Source: Nyssa sinensis
Taxonomy: Eukaryota; Streptophyta; Magnoliopsida; Cornales; Nyssaceae
Direction: 5' to 3'
DNA: 64,000 nucleotides
Assembly (NCBI GenBank): GCA_008638375.1
Contig: CM018036.1
Span: 12,090,328 to 12,154,327, forward strand
The position numbers and the translations under genes are program-made. This document shows positions 46,201 through 60,238 of the stretch, in pieces. The notes beneath the pieces are model-generated. The model was not told where the DNA came from and made no database searches. It worked only from the letters and a program-made list of their open reading frames with translations. Position 1 is the first letter of the stretch, and each line of letters opens with the position of its first letter.

Positions 46201-49200
46201 CCAGCCAAAAGTATATATATCTTTCAAAAGCAACTCTTTTAGTCTAACTTGGGGAATTTAATCCCCAACAAAAGTCATCCTATTCCTCTCACACTGAAGG
46301 CACAAAAAAAATGGTACGGAGTCCCAAATTTTCCTAGCACTAGTCTTTACACAACAACCTCGCTATCCATTAAGAAGCTCTACTGTTGTACTTGGTATAA
46401 CCTAGTCACAACAAAAATGCAAAAACAAAAGGCACCATAACTCTCTTGCAAATGAGCAATGAAGGAAGTGATGGATGATAGACTCTTCTTCCTTATTGCA
46501 CATATATCACCAATTCACTAATCTGAAGACCTGTCTATGAAGGTTGTCCATTGTAAGACTGCTCCCCAAGAGACTGCCCAACAAAAGAATGTCACCTTTG
46601 TGGGGTCTGAGGACCTTCAAATTGCCTTCCACGGGAAGTTGCTGTCACCTACCCTAACCAATTCCATTATAAAATGACCCGATAGTGAATTTACCCCACT
46701 AATCCACCCTTTATCTTATGGAATTGGTTTTCTTTTTGCAACCATCTTGAACCGGTAGAGAAGCTCCATTAACCTCAAAACATCCCTCCATATCCCAATC
46801 CTGGAAATGCCTTTTAAACCTTTGGGCCTAAATAGCCCCCCTCTCATCGTAAGACACCATATTCGCCACCCAAGCATCACAATTATAATAGAACATAAAG
46901 AGACCCGCTTAAGAGAGGGGGGGGGGGGGGGGGGCTTTCCTTCAATGTCAAATCTCCACCTCTAAATGTCCTTCCAAAACTCAACTTTAGATCCATTTCC
47001 CAGCTCAAGAGACGTAAGGTGAAAAAATCCATCGGGATCCGAAAAGACCATCATTGAAAGTCCTCAGTCACCACTTTCAGAAGGCAAGAAACTGAGAATC
47101 TTCCCACCCACTGATCCGTGCAAGAAACAACCCTCAAATCCCACAACAACAAAATACCCCCTGGAGTGCCCACTGCTGCCAGACTTTACACTCCACTAAC
47201 CTACCACCCTAGATACTTTTGATCAGGTCCTTGAAAATTGACTCTACCTTTGTGTCCTATAAGCAAACTATTGCAGCTTTTAAATCCTTTAAAAAGTTCT
47301 TGACCACAGCCCTTCTATCTGGGTCATTGAGTCCTCTGATATTCAAGAGATGTTGCATAAACTCATGAGGCTTCTATACGCAGTGCTTCCCTCTCCTCTG
47401 TTCTGTCTCTTTCATCCCATCTCCTGACATAATTAATGGAAGAAACTAGATTCTATAATTCCCTCTTCAACTTTGGAATAGACTGTCCCTTGCTCCGACA
47501 GGACATCTTCCTGTTCTTCTCAAATTTTTCAAATAATTGCAGTAACTACTCCTCATACCCCTGCAAGAAAAACTCAGAAATCTACTCACACCTTTAATCT
47601 TTCTTTGCGGCTTCTGTCATTTTCCTCCCCCTCCCCTCTAAGCTCAGACATGCCTTTCCCATTGAATCCGAACCCCATTCTTGAATTAGCCCAATAAGGG
47701 TGTTGCCCTCTAACACCCCTGGACATACCTCTAGTTGCTCATCAGGGGCCATCATAGCAGGCGGAGTGCAGAAGCTGCTTCCTGATATCATCCTTTGAGA
47801 AATTATCAGAAATCTGTTGAGGATTCCTTCTTCATCTCCCCCTACCCATACCTTGGACAAAACAGCACCAGTCCTAGAATGCCAAGAGAAACGGGTTAGA
47901 GCACCCCCTGTCAGTAGCTTCCCTTCTGTGTCCTCCATCGAATCAGTGTTTGGACTTCTTGGTATCAACACATTCCTGTCGTCACCCTGATCAGACTCAG
48001 CATCTGAAGTTCCATCACCGCAAACAAATGCCTGGTCATCTCCTGCCCTGCTATCCACAATAGTTGTTCCCTCCATTGGATATCCATAAAAGACCTGATA
48101 AACATTTCCATACTAGGTAGGTTTTGAGCAGAGCCTACCTCTGTTTCCTCAGCTTATTGTCGTCTACACCCAGCTATTTCTCAATATATACATCCCTGTG
48201 GATTCGCCATTCTTTCAAACCTTGGTCTGGAGCTCCCCTCCATTGAGATCCTCTGCACATCCTTCTCCTGAACCACCATCAATTCCTTACCCTCATACAA
48301 CGAGATATGCCTTTCCTTTCTTTCATCCTGGGCTGTTTTGATTGACCCATATTACTAAACCTCTCCTCCTGTGCTCCTGTCTGGACCTGTTTAAAGCTTG
48401 GTCCTTTTTTTGAAACTTTCCCAGCACCTCAAAACCCCTTGAGGAGCCCCTATCTGCTATATTAAGGTTGGCTGGATGGGCCTTTCCCGAGGTCGTCTTC
48501 GCACAGCAGTCTTGGGCCTTTGCCACTTGCAGGCCTCCCCCCGTCCAGCCCTTCAACCCTTGTGGATCGAAGTTCCTTACCTTGCTAGTGGGACCCATTT
48601 TGGACCTAATTCATTCTCCTGCTTGGAATATTGAAGCCCATACCATGTCACATCTCCTCACCCTTAATCCAGCATTTGAATTTCAAAATTTGATAACCAC
48701 CTTGCCTGATGTCACAGGGTCAAAATCCGAACACCTTGCCTGATGTCACAAGGTCAAAATCCGAATCAAATTTTTTCGCCTGTGCGGCGTCAAGACCCCT
48801 GCCTTGACAAGCCAACCCCACAACCCCCAAAGAAAGGTTGAAACCCTAGAATCAGATTACAACACAATAGGGTCTTCACAATTCAATTATAAACAGGAAC
48901 GAAGGCACACACATAGAACACAGCCATTACAGGAAACACTTTCCCAACCTTTTATTCACTATACTCTCATATGAATACAAAGGACACTCGGCCAAGGGTT
49001 ACAAAACCAGACTCTCTCCCTCACAGATTTGTCTTCCTCACCCTTGTGTTTATACAACTCTGCATATACACTTCTGTGCTCCTATTCTCGCAACCCTAGC
49101 ATGCATATATATAGGCAGCCATGCACAACTGCTTGGCAGTTGACACCCCCAACTGCCAAAGGGCTTGCTGGCACCAACCAGCCACTGCCACACACTGCAA

Positions 49201-52200
49201 TACATACACACGCATATATATATTGACAGAATGTAATGAAGTGTCATGGTGTCTGTGATACGCACATAACATTGCAGTTGACACCCCCAACTGCTAGGGT
49301 CTGTCAGAAACAAGAGCACACCGCCACCTGTCCTAGTAGTTGACATCCCCAACTGCTAGGGCTATCTGAAGCCTTGGATTTGCGCCACCCATGAGCAACA
49401 ATTCATCTCACTGCTGCATACAATGCGAGCCCTTGGATCAATGTGCCAACACAGTAGGCAGTTCCCCTTGCCTGCCCTTAACCAGCCTTGTCTTTTGCCA
49501 GACCAGCCACTGCCACCACATGTGCTGCCAACTGCTGCCACCTATGCTAGTCAACGCTAATGCCTACTCCAAGCCCTCACTCAAGGACATGGCTATGTGT
49601 ACTCAGCCCTGAATCAGCGCACCACTTGATCACACCAATGTTTCCGTGTCAAGCCCTCATTGCCAGACTATGCCTACTCATGGCTTGGACTTATTTGTCA
49701 AACGTTGCCACCGTTTGCCGCCACTCTTGGTGATGGAAGTCAGACCACCATGTCAAACCCAGCTTACAACAGCAACATGCCTTGCCCCGAAGGTGCCAAG
49801 GTCTTAAGTCGCATGGGTTACTCAGCCCATGGGCGCTTCAAGGAGGTACTCCCCCCTATATATGTCTTAGGAAGATTTGTCCACCTGACAGGAGTGGATA
49901 CAACAGCTTGCAAAACCAGTTTTTCTCCCTGTGCGCATTTGCCTTGCCAAAGGCCATCCATGCGCCAAACTGTTCACAAAGTCATTGCCTTGACCCTTGC
50001 TATCAAAGGTATATGCACATCAGCTGCACCAACTCTGAATTGTTTAAGTATCCCTCCAATACTTGGAACATCTTCAACATATCCACAATTATGCCCATGA
50101 CAGGCCCCCCTTATCTTGGCCTTGGCATTGGTTGAGGCTCACCAACTTAGCCAACATCGAAATGTCATTCCAACCCTAAATGTCATTCCGCTCCTGAATC
50201 CCATTCCAACTCTTGAATGTTATTCTAGTGGCATAGCATGCCTCCCCCATGTCAAGCCATCAAGGCATGGCATACCTCCCCATGCCCATGCCGCCGTGTC
50301 AAGTAGAAAAGGGTCTAACAAACCACCCCCACTTAAAGAGTCCGATGCCCTCATCGGATTATTCCAATGCTACAAGTTCATCCTCACTGCACTTGGAAAA
50401 TTTGCACAAATGCTGCGCCTAAAACAGCCCCCAAACAGCATTATTCTGCACTGAACCTTGAACCCATCAAAGCCCACTGCCTTTGCTGAACTGTGGCTGC
50501 TATCAAGAACACCCACTGTTTTGATGCCTCACAGCCACCATGCCACAAGCGCTCACCGCCTATGACTTCCAAGTCTGGGCATAGCTGAAGAACACCCCTG
50601 GTTGCTTCTGTCACAGAGTTAGGCCATTGTCTCAAGCATCCCCCTGCTCTTGACTGATTGGCACAGACACCCACTGTCCATGACCATGCTTGGTCCCGCC
50701 CCAAGCTCCAACAGTCGTCACTGTCTCACACATTGCTGCATCGGACACGTCTGTCAACCACAGCACTGCACTTGTCCAAGCCCCACTGCACCACTGCAGA
50801 TATCACTTCTGAACAAGTTCTTGGGAAGATTACCACCAATAGAGCCCCTTGCTGGAAGTTGAGGGTGGTGAGGGCCTTTCCCATAGCCAACACAGCCCTT
50901 TGCCGCAACCCCTCACTCCTCTGAGTGCAGGTCTTTCTCGACCTGGATGCAATTCAATAGCACCATTGGGTTCACTCGAATGGCAACACCATCATCAACG
51001 TCTGAAGACCCCTAATCAGAGCCCTCACGAACCATTGCAACAAGCTTTTCCCTTGTTGGACAGTCCCTCATCCGGTGTGGTCCCTTGCAAATGAAACAGC
51101 TACCAGTTCATGGTTTCTTTTGGTCTGCTACCTCCGCTTTGCCCTTGTCCTTGCCCTTATCCGCCTCTGTCCCACCCTCTTTAGCCTTGCCCAAAGATTT
51201 GTCAAACTTCCTGGACCTTGCCGGTGGTAGAGTTGGATTTGTCAAGAGACAAGTCCACCGAATTGTCCGCTGCTGCCACGACACTAGGGAGATCTCGAAC
51301 TCCACTTCTTCTCAGTTCTGCCTGAGCCCATCCTTGTAGCCCCGACATGAAATTGAACAACTTGTCTTCCTCAGACATGTTCTTCACATCCAGCATCAAC
51401 GAACTGAATGTCCTGACATACTCACGCACTGTCTCGGTGTGCTTGAGTCGTCGCAGTGAGTCTCGAGCCACCCAACTCGAGTTGGCAGGAAGAAATTGTT
51501 CCTCGAGTTCCTTCTTCAGATTTGCCCAAACTCTGATCTCCGGCCGTCCCTCGTCTACCACGTGAGTACGCCACCAAAGCTTGGCATCACCAGCCAAGTA
51601 CATGCTAGTCATGGTGACCCGTTCACCATCAGGAATATGGGCAGCAGTAAAGTATTGCTCCATGTCCCATCGAAAGTTTTCAAGGTCCTTGGCACTCCGA
51701 ACACCGTTGAATGCCTTCGGTTCAAAAACCTTGACCTTCCTTGCACCATCCTGCCCACTAGTTTCATGCATGGCCCTCTTGATCAGACCCATCTCCTCCT
51801 CTATGCCGCGCAGAGAGTCCCTCGTTGAGTCTGCCAGCGCACCCACATCACTAATCATGTCGCTCAAATGACCATTGATGCCAGAGATGCAGTCCTGCAA
51901 ACTCACCTTCAACTCCTCCACTTCCAGTGCAATATGTTCACACTGAACAGCAAGAGATGATGCCCCGTCTGTCAAAGGAGCCCCAACAAAATCTTCGAGT
52001 CTGGAAACCCGTTCTCGCAGTGCCTCACCGCCGGCCATTTTGCCACAGCCTGCGCTTTGATACCAATTGTCACAGGGTCAAAATCCGAACCTAAATTTTT
52101 TCACCTGTGCGGCGTCAAGACCCCTACCTTGACAAGTCAACCCCACAACCCTCAAAGACAGGCTGAAACCCTAGAATCAGATTACAACACAATAGGGTCT

Positions 52201-55200
52201 TCACAATTCAATTATAAACAGGAACTAAGGCACACACATAGAACACAGCCATTATAGGAAGCACTTTCCCAACCTTTTATTCACTATACTCTCATATGAA
52301 TACAAATGACACTCGGCCAAGGGTTACAAAACCAGACTCTCTCCCTCACAGATTCGTCTTCCTCACCCTTGTGTTTATACAACTCTGCATAAACACTTTT
52401 GTGCCCTATTCTCGCAACCCTAGCATGCATATATATAGGCAGCCATGCACAACTACCTGACAGTTGACACCCCCAACTGCCAAAGGGCTTGCTTGGCACC
52501 AACTAGCCACTGCCACACACTGCAATACATACACACGCACATATATATTGACAGAATGTAATGAAGTGTCATGGTGTCTGTGACACGCACAGGACATGGC
52601 AGTTGACACCGCCAACTGCTAGGGTCTGTTAGAAACAAGAGCACACCGCCTACCTGTCCTAGCAGTTGACATTCCCAACTGCTAGGGCTATTTGAAGCCT
52701 TGGATTTGCGTCACCTATGAGTAGCAGTTCATCTCACTACTGCATACAATGCGAGCCCTTAGATCAATGCGCCAACACAGTAGGCAGTTCCCCTTGCCTG
52801 CCCTTAGCCAGCCTTGTCTTCTGCCAGACCAGCAACTGCCGCCACATGTGCTACCAACTGCCGCCACGTGCTGCCAACTGTTGCCACCTATGCTGTCAGC
52901 GCTAATGGCACTCCAAGCCCTCTCTCAAGGACATGGCTATGTGTACTCAGCCCTAAATCAGTGCACCACTTGATCCCACCAATGCTTCCGTGTCAGCCCT
53001 CATTGCCAAACCATGCCTACTCATGGCTTGGACTTATTTGTCAAACGTTGCCACTGTATGCCACCACTCTTGGTGATGGAAGTCAGACCACCATGTCAAA
53101 CCCAGCTTACAACAGCAACATGCCTTGCCCCGAAGGTGCCAAGGTCTTAAGCCGCATGGGTTACTCGCCCATGGGCGCCTCAAGGAGGTACTCCCCCTAT
53201 ATATGTCTTATGAAGATTTGTCCACCTGACAGGAGTGGATACAACAGCTTGCAAAACCAGTTCTTCTCCCTGTGCACATTTGCCTTGCCAAAGGCCATCC
53301 ATGCGCCAAACTGTTCACAAAGGCATTGCCTTGACCCTTGCTATCAAAGACATATGCACATCAGCTACACCAACTCTGAATTGTCTAAGTATCCCTCCAA
53401 TACTTGGAACATCTTTAACATATCCACAAGGATGCCCATGACAGGCCTCCCTTATCTTGGCCTTGGCATTGGTTGAGGCTTACCAACTTAGCCAACTTCG
53501 GAATGTCATTCCAACCCTGAATATCTTTCCGCTCCAGAATCCCATTCCAACTCTTGAATGTTATTCCAGTGGCATAGCATGCCTCCCCCATGTCAAGCCA
53601 TCAAGGCATGGCATGCCTCCCCATGCCCATGCCACCGTGTCAAGTAGAAAAGGGTCTAACACCTGACCACTACCTTGCCTGGCCACATGTCTCGTCCAAA
53701 GCTTTCCATATTCCCTTCTAGAGGGTTCCTTCTTGTTCCTCACTTCACACTCACTCACGTGTTCTTGCACCACCCTCCCCTCTCCAGTAATATCGCTGTT
53801 GCTGTTAACTGGACTGAAGCCATGGTGGGCCATGAAATATGACCTGGTTTCAGCCCACACAGGGGCCTGAAACTACCATGCCCGCACCACTATCATCACC
53901 ATCACCGGCAACTCCTTCAATGAAGTTTAACTAAAATTCTGGCCCGATGAAGATGTCTTCTAGTCTCCATATCTTTGTTGGCTCTGCTGAATCCTCCATA
54001 ACGATTGCCCAATCTTTTGAAAAATCTCCTGGCACAACAAGAAGATTGGAAGTCCCATGAACCTAACCCACATCTCTCTGGGTTCATTCCCCTTTCTGTG
54101 GCAACAACCCCCTGCAACCCAGCAATCATGAAAAACAGGGGCTTTGTTGAAGCTTCAATATCTTCCTCTCCAGATTCTTGAAGCCTCCTCTTTAGATGGA
54201 AACTCAAGCAAAAACAAGGAACCATTCATATCCAACACTTTCACCTCTACAGAGACCCCAACATCGTCGATTGACCTAACTTTGCAACTTTTTCCTTTCC
54301 AGCACTGGAATCTTTCAACAGATCCACTCTACCCACAAGACACCTTTGTAAAAACTCCATCCTTGCTGACAAGTCCTCCGAGGAATGACGACCTCTTGGA
54401 GTCACGAGTAGAGGTCCTTTTGGCCATGTTTTGATCTCAGCAAACGATCTCATGTGTTTCCATCCTCCCCACAATCTACTGCAGAATCCCTATCTTCCTA
54501 AAAGCCAGCGCTATGTCCCTCCATCCTCTCCACAATCTACTTCATGGATGAAGATACAATGACGATGCTCTCCCCAAATCACCTCAGCCTGGACAAACTT
54601 CGCTTCCTGGTTTGAGTGATTCACCATTCTTAAGCTTCCATGTTTTCCATGGGAAACTATTTCTGATTGCTTCCCTAAACCTTGCAATGAACCACCCTTG
54701 CCAGCGCTCAATGCTCGGCCCCTCTCGATGATCTGGAACAAAGACCCAACTCCCTATCCGAAGTCTTCGATTCAAAGGCTTTCTGGCCAAACTGAGGAAA
54801 CGCCGACTGCTTTGCTCTCCTCATGTCTCGTCTCTCTCCTAAATCTGCTTATACTATTATAAGTGTTTAAAAAGTTGAAATAAAGGGTGTAGGGTTTGTG
54901 GACAAGAAGGGGGTTGGAATTGGCTTGTTTTTCAAGTGATTGGTCCCTGGAGTTACAGAGAATTAGCTGGTAGAAAACCTAGACAACAACTAATTTGGAT
55001 TTTGGAGTCTTCTTTTTAAGTCCAAAATATAGTGGAAAGGCTATGGAATTTGGGTTTTGGGATGAAAAACTAAAGATTCCTTTTTCTGACAAGTAAAAGG
55101 ATATATACTAGGGGCGGGCTGTGCACAACCAAAGAAATTAAGTTTGGGTTGTGATTAAAATAATAAAATCTGATTCAAAATGGAGGAGGACTGGGAGGAG

Positions 55201-58200
55201 GATCTTCTAAGAATCTCTCCTAGGATTCGTTAGGCTTCACCAACTATGGTCGTGGCGCACATTACACAGTCTTCAATTCTCTCAAACTCAACTCCATTGA
55301 TTTGAAAGATTACATAGATATTTATAGATTGTTGCTAGACTTTTCTTACTTCTAGGAATTAGGGTCCAAGATAATAAACTTTGGAATTTGACTATCAAGA
55401 CAACAAGACTAGTCTAGAATGGGTTCTCTTCCCCTTTGTCCCGGCTGCCTCAGTCATCTGCTCCGGTAGCTTCTAATCAGAATCCTTCTTTCTTTCCGGT
55501 CTACTTTCTTTAGGGGGTGGAGGTATGTTCTCTGAGATAGGAGAGAAATCTGTTGATATCATTGAAGAGAACAGTGAAGTTAGCGAGCTATACCAGATCA
55601 TTGAAAGTGGACCAAATGTTGTTTGAAGAGTATGGGTGATGAGGACGGACTTGGAGTGGATGTGTAACGAATTGGAAGAGGTTTCAAAAGGGAAGAGAAG
55701 AACAACGTTCCCATGGTTTACATGGGAGAAATCGAAGCTTGCAGCTATGATGAGGGTCAAATGACGGGGGAAGCTTCATTGGCGTAGAAGGTCGGTGAGA
55801 AGTATATTCTTATCGGAGGATGATAGATGAGCGGGGTGGATGGTGGTAGCTCAAGCGTCTCGAGTTTTGGATCTATCTAAACCTCGAAGGGTTAGGAACA
55901 ATAGGGGGTCATTCTTGGAGTTAGCCAAGTTGAAGGGGTAGCTGGCAAACCTAGTGGTGGTGGAAGGGAGCTCGATCAAAGATTGGGAGGATATGAAGAT
56001 TAACCCGGGTTCGCGTGGTGAAAGGTTGGAATATTTGTAGCGGTGTGTGGTGGGGAGGGTTGGGGATTTACATATGCTGGTTCTCGATCGGCACCAAGTC
56101 CAAAAATGGGCAAAAAGGTAGTAGAATACTCCGTTAGGGTTATATGTTTGTTGCCTAGTTCTTATTTGAGCTGCCATCCAAAGATGAGGTGAGGCGCATC
56201 TTAGGGAGGAAGGACTTGAAGTTCGAAGGGTTGCCAGTGTTTCTCAGTCAATGGCCAATGGCAGGTTGCTGTGAGAGGTAGAACTCCTTTCCGATTTGAG
56301 GGGTGGCAATCCTACGTAGTGGAGGGGTCTCCTAGTTTCAGATTAGCTTAAAAACTAAAGCTTCTAAGGATCTCATAGGATGGAATAAAGAAGTGTATGG
56401 ATTCGAAGGAAAAAGAAAGAGATTTTCCTCCACATTCTAGAGGTGGACCAGAAGGAATAGTCAGGGGGTATTTGAGAGGAGAAGAAGGTTTTAAGGGAAG
56501 GGCTGAAGGCCCAATGGGGCTGGTTCCGAAAGCAGAGGAAATTTCATGGAGACAAATCTCGGGTTTTGTGGTTAAGGGAAGGGGGCCGCAACACAGTTTT
56601 TATAGGGTGGCTTCGGCTGATTTTTGGTGGAATAAGGTATCATTTGTGGTTATCGATGATTGAGTTTTGACTGATGAGGAGATTAGGAGTGGTATTGCAA
56701 TTTTCTATCAGTGTCTTTTTCGGAGCTGAGGCAAAGGAGATTTGGGCTTGAAGATTTGGTTGTGGACGGATTGAATGGGGATGAGGACCATGAGGTAGCT
56801 GGTCTGGAGCATCCTTTTGAGGAAGAGGAGGTAGTGAGAGCTCTTGATGCTTGTGATGGGGATAAAGCTCTCAGGATGGATGGGTTTGCCATGACATTCT
56901 TTAAAAGATGTTAGAGAGTTGTGCGTGGATGTGATGGAGTTTTTTAGGAGCTTTCATAGAAATGGGGTGTTTTGAGCGTAGCTTGAATGCCTCTTTCATT
57001 GCTCTCATCCCAAAGAAAGAGGGGGTGGAGAGTATTAAGGACTATATGCCAATCAGTTTGGTGGGTAGTCTTTATAAGTTATTGGCTAAAGTTCTCTCTT
57101 CTAGATTGAAGCAGGTTTTGGACAGTATCATTTCTGGCAGTCAATATGCCTTTGTAGGGGGTAGACAAATTCTTGATGTAGTGCTAATTGCTAATGAATG
57201 CATTGATTCAAGGAGAAAGCAGAAGAAGAATGGGCTTGTATGCAAGTTGAAATTGAAAAGACTTATGATCATGTTAATTGGAGTTTTCTATTAGATATAA
57301 TGAGCAAAATGGTTTTTGGGCTTTATGGACAGGTTGGATGGAGGCTTGTATCTCTACGATCTCTCTCTCAGTTTTGGTGAATGGCACCCCTGACAAACTT
57401 TTTCAGACTTCGAGTGGTCTTCGGCGAGGGGATCCTCTTTCCCTCGTCTTTTTGTGATTGTGATGGAGGCATTTAGCAGATTTCTGGCTAGAGCTGAAGA
57501 GGGGGGATTCTTGAAGGGTTTCAGGGTGGATGATAGGAGTGGTAGAGGTGTGGAGATGTCCCAACTCTTTTTTGCGAGCGACACCATTATTTTCTATGAG
57601 CCATTAGTTCGTCAGCTGAGATTTATTCGGTTTATTCTTTTGTGCTTTGAGGTCGTCTCTGGTTTGCCGGTTAATTTTTCCAAGAGCAATCTTATCCCAG
57701 TCAGAGTAGTGCAGAGTATGGGGGAGTTGGTTAGTACAATGGGGTGCAGGGAGGGACCTCTTTCCTAATGTTATTTGGGGTTACCTCTGGGTGCTTCGAT
57801 TCGTTATTGCAGCATTTGGGATTGAGCGGTGGGGAGATTTCAGAAAAGGCTAACGGGGTAGAAGGGGAAGTTCCAATCAAAAGGGGGGAAGAATAACCTT
57901 GTTGAAGGGTACGCTTGCTAATCTACCTACATATTTCTTATCTATGTTTCCTCAGCCGGCCACAATGGGTAGAAGATTGGAAAAAATTCAAACGGATTTC
58001 CTCTGGGGTAGTTTTTTTTTTTTTGGTGTTTTGGGGGGGGGGGGGGGGAGGAGAAGAGGGTGCATCTAGTGAGTTGGGATAAGGTTAAGAAGCTTGTTTA
58101 TTCGGCCAGGGGGGATGGGGGTGGGATGTTGGGTTTAGGGGTGAAGGATTTGTAAACGTTTAATACTGCTCTCTTAGTTAAGTTGTTGTGGAGGTTTGGG

Positions 58201-60207
58201 GTGGATCTGAAGGCGATGTGGAGGGAGGTCATTGTGGCAAAATATTGGAGCTGTGAGGGGGGTCGGTGCTCGGGAGTGGTGGAGGTTCCTTGGGGTTGTG
58301 GGCTTTCTAGGGCTATTTATGGAGGGTTGAGGGAGCTTTGGGATTGAGTGCAGTTTGATGTGGATAGTGGGACGAAGGTAAAATTTTGGAAGGATGTTTG
58401 GGGTGGGGATGTAGCCTTGAAAGTCAAATTCCCCCTTTTATTTGCACTGGCTAGTAATAAGGCAGCCTGGGTTCAGGAGTGCTATAAAAAGGTTGGGGGT
58501 GAGCCGGTGTGCTGTCCTAAGTTCAGAAGAGTGTTTTTTGATTGAGTATTGGAGGAGGTGGGTAGGTTTTTGCAGCTGCTTTAGCGCTTCCGAGTGAGGC
58601 AACAATCTATCTACTGATCATCCATTAAAGACTAGTCTAGATCTGTTAAAGGCCAGGCATAGACCCACCCACCCACACCCACACGCATGATAAGTAAAGA
58701 AATGTGCTAGAGAGCAACCCATGTACATATGGAGCATGGTTACCACAATTCGCTCCTCCTCTAGCGAATTGCGAATTGGGATCGCCCAATCCAAAACATG
58801 GATCATTAGCGATTTGGAACGTAAAATTTGGCGTTCCAATCTAAAATATCAAAAGTCCGAAAAAAATCATACAAAATACACATACATCATTGAAATTTTA
58901 TTTTATAATGGCTTGGATTTGTTGAAATCTTTTTGGTGTTTATATATACATACCATATTATTACAAATACAATCAAAAAACATATCGCGTTTCAAATAAA
59001 CGTATTTCATTCCAACAAAGCGATCTAAAGAAGCCTACCCCTAGCGTACCATGTTCTATAACAAGTGACGATCTACGTTCCTGTTCCCGTTTCCCGTACC
59101 ATAACGATCCACACTCCAGGTAACATTGATATGGAGTATACAAGAGTGAGGCAACAATCTATCTCCTGATCATCCATAAATTGCTACAAAAGAACCTAAA
59201 GATAGATGGAAAGACTCTGAAAATCCTAAAGATAGTTTGCTCAACATCAAACTCTTCGACTTATTATATGGGAGATCAACTCTCTCGACGTTTGGCCTGT
59301 TCTGCACACTGGTCTGCTTGATCCACCTCAAAGACCTGATATAAAGACCTAATAACGTAATTTAATCCAAAAAGGACTATGGATTACTATTACAACCCAT
59401 GTCGGCAGTTTTGAAAATCATCAAAGATTCTTGGTTCAGAAAAGAATAAAAGTCTAAGACATAAGAAAACCTAAATTAAACTAGCCTGCAACATGCTAAC
59501 TAAATAAACATAAAATAAAGAGTCGAATTCAAACTAAAACTTAATTACAAAAGATCCAAAAGGGTGCTTAATTTGAAATTCTCGATTTGTCCCTTTCATG
59601 TTATCATGCAGCACAGTGGTTCTGAGACTCCCTGTTAAATTTTCTCCTCGTTGGTTTTTCACTATGTTTTTTGTTTTCCATTAGAACAATGCATGATGGA
59701 ACTGAAACTCTATCAATAAATCATCCTTGATTCTCTATGGCCACAATGCAGGGAATCCTCCAATCGCAGGGTAGAGTTTTAAGGAAGATGCGGTTTATGC
59801 CATCGTCCTTATCATCTAAATCTCATCGATTGTTGACTGCTCTTGTTGATTCACGGCATAAAAAGGTTTACAAGGTCAAAAACTGCTTTACCGATATTGA
59901 TCCTGAGAGGGAAAAGGAGCAAAAAGAAAAGGTAAGAAAAAAGATTTTTTTTTTTTTGGGGGGGGTGTCATTAAGCGTGTGGATATCCTATTTCCACTAT
60001 TCTTCTGGTTTTGTAGGCTGAAAGTCAAAATATCAGAGCTAATGAACTTCTTAGTCGGAAGAAGGAAAAGGTGAATCGGAAGTATACACAAACTGTGCGC
60101 AGGGAGCGCCAACTTTCGCCTGGTTTCTTGGAGGATGCGCTTGATGAGGTTCACTTCTACTTTCTATTTTCTTTGTGATTTATGTATATGAACTATATAT
60201 TGTTGGG

Positions 60208-60238
<31 letters not shown>

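Larger units (their letters stand above)
48710..53661 (-). mobile_element. Gag-only Ty3/gypsy element with 1.6-kb LTRs, inserted in a LINE
   Basis: LTRs of about 1.6 kb (48710-50320 and 52068-53661) flank a 1.75-kb interior. The exact target duplication CCTGA stands at 48705-48709 and 53662-53666. On the minus strand a TGGTATCAAAGC primer site (52054-52065, one change from the initiator-Met form) follows the right LTR, and AAGTGGGGGTGGTT precedes the left LTR. Only gag is present; no pol is visible. The element must have moved with enzymes supplied by relatives. Confidence 0.9.

Noticed and set aside
46249..46440. 63-codon plus-strand frame
   Set aside because: It is opposite the minus-strand LINE end region and has no domain.
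55851..56177. 108-codon minus-strand frame near the plus-strand LINE
   Set aside because: No domain; best seen as a shadow within LINE-derived DNA.
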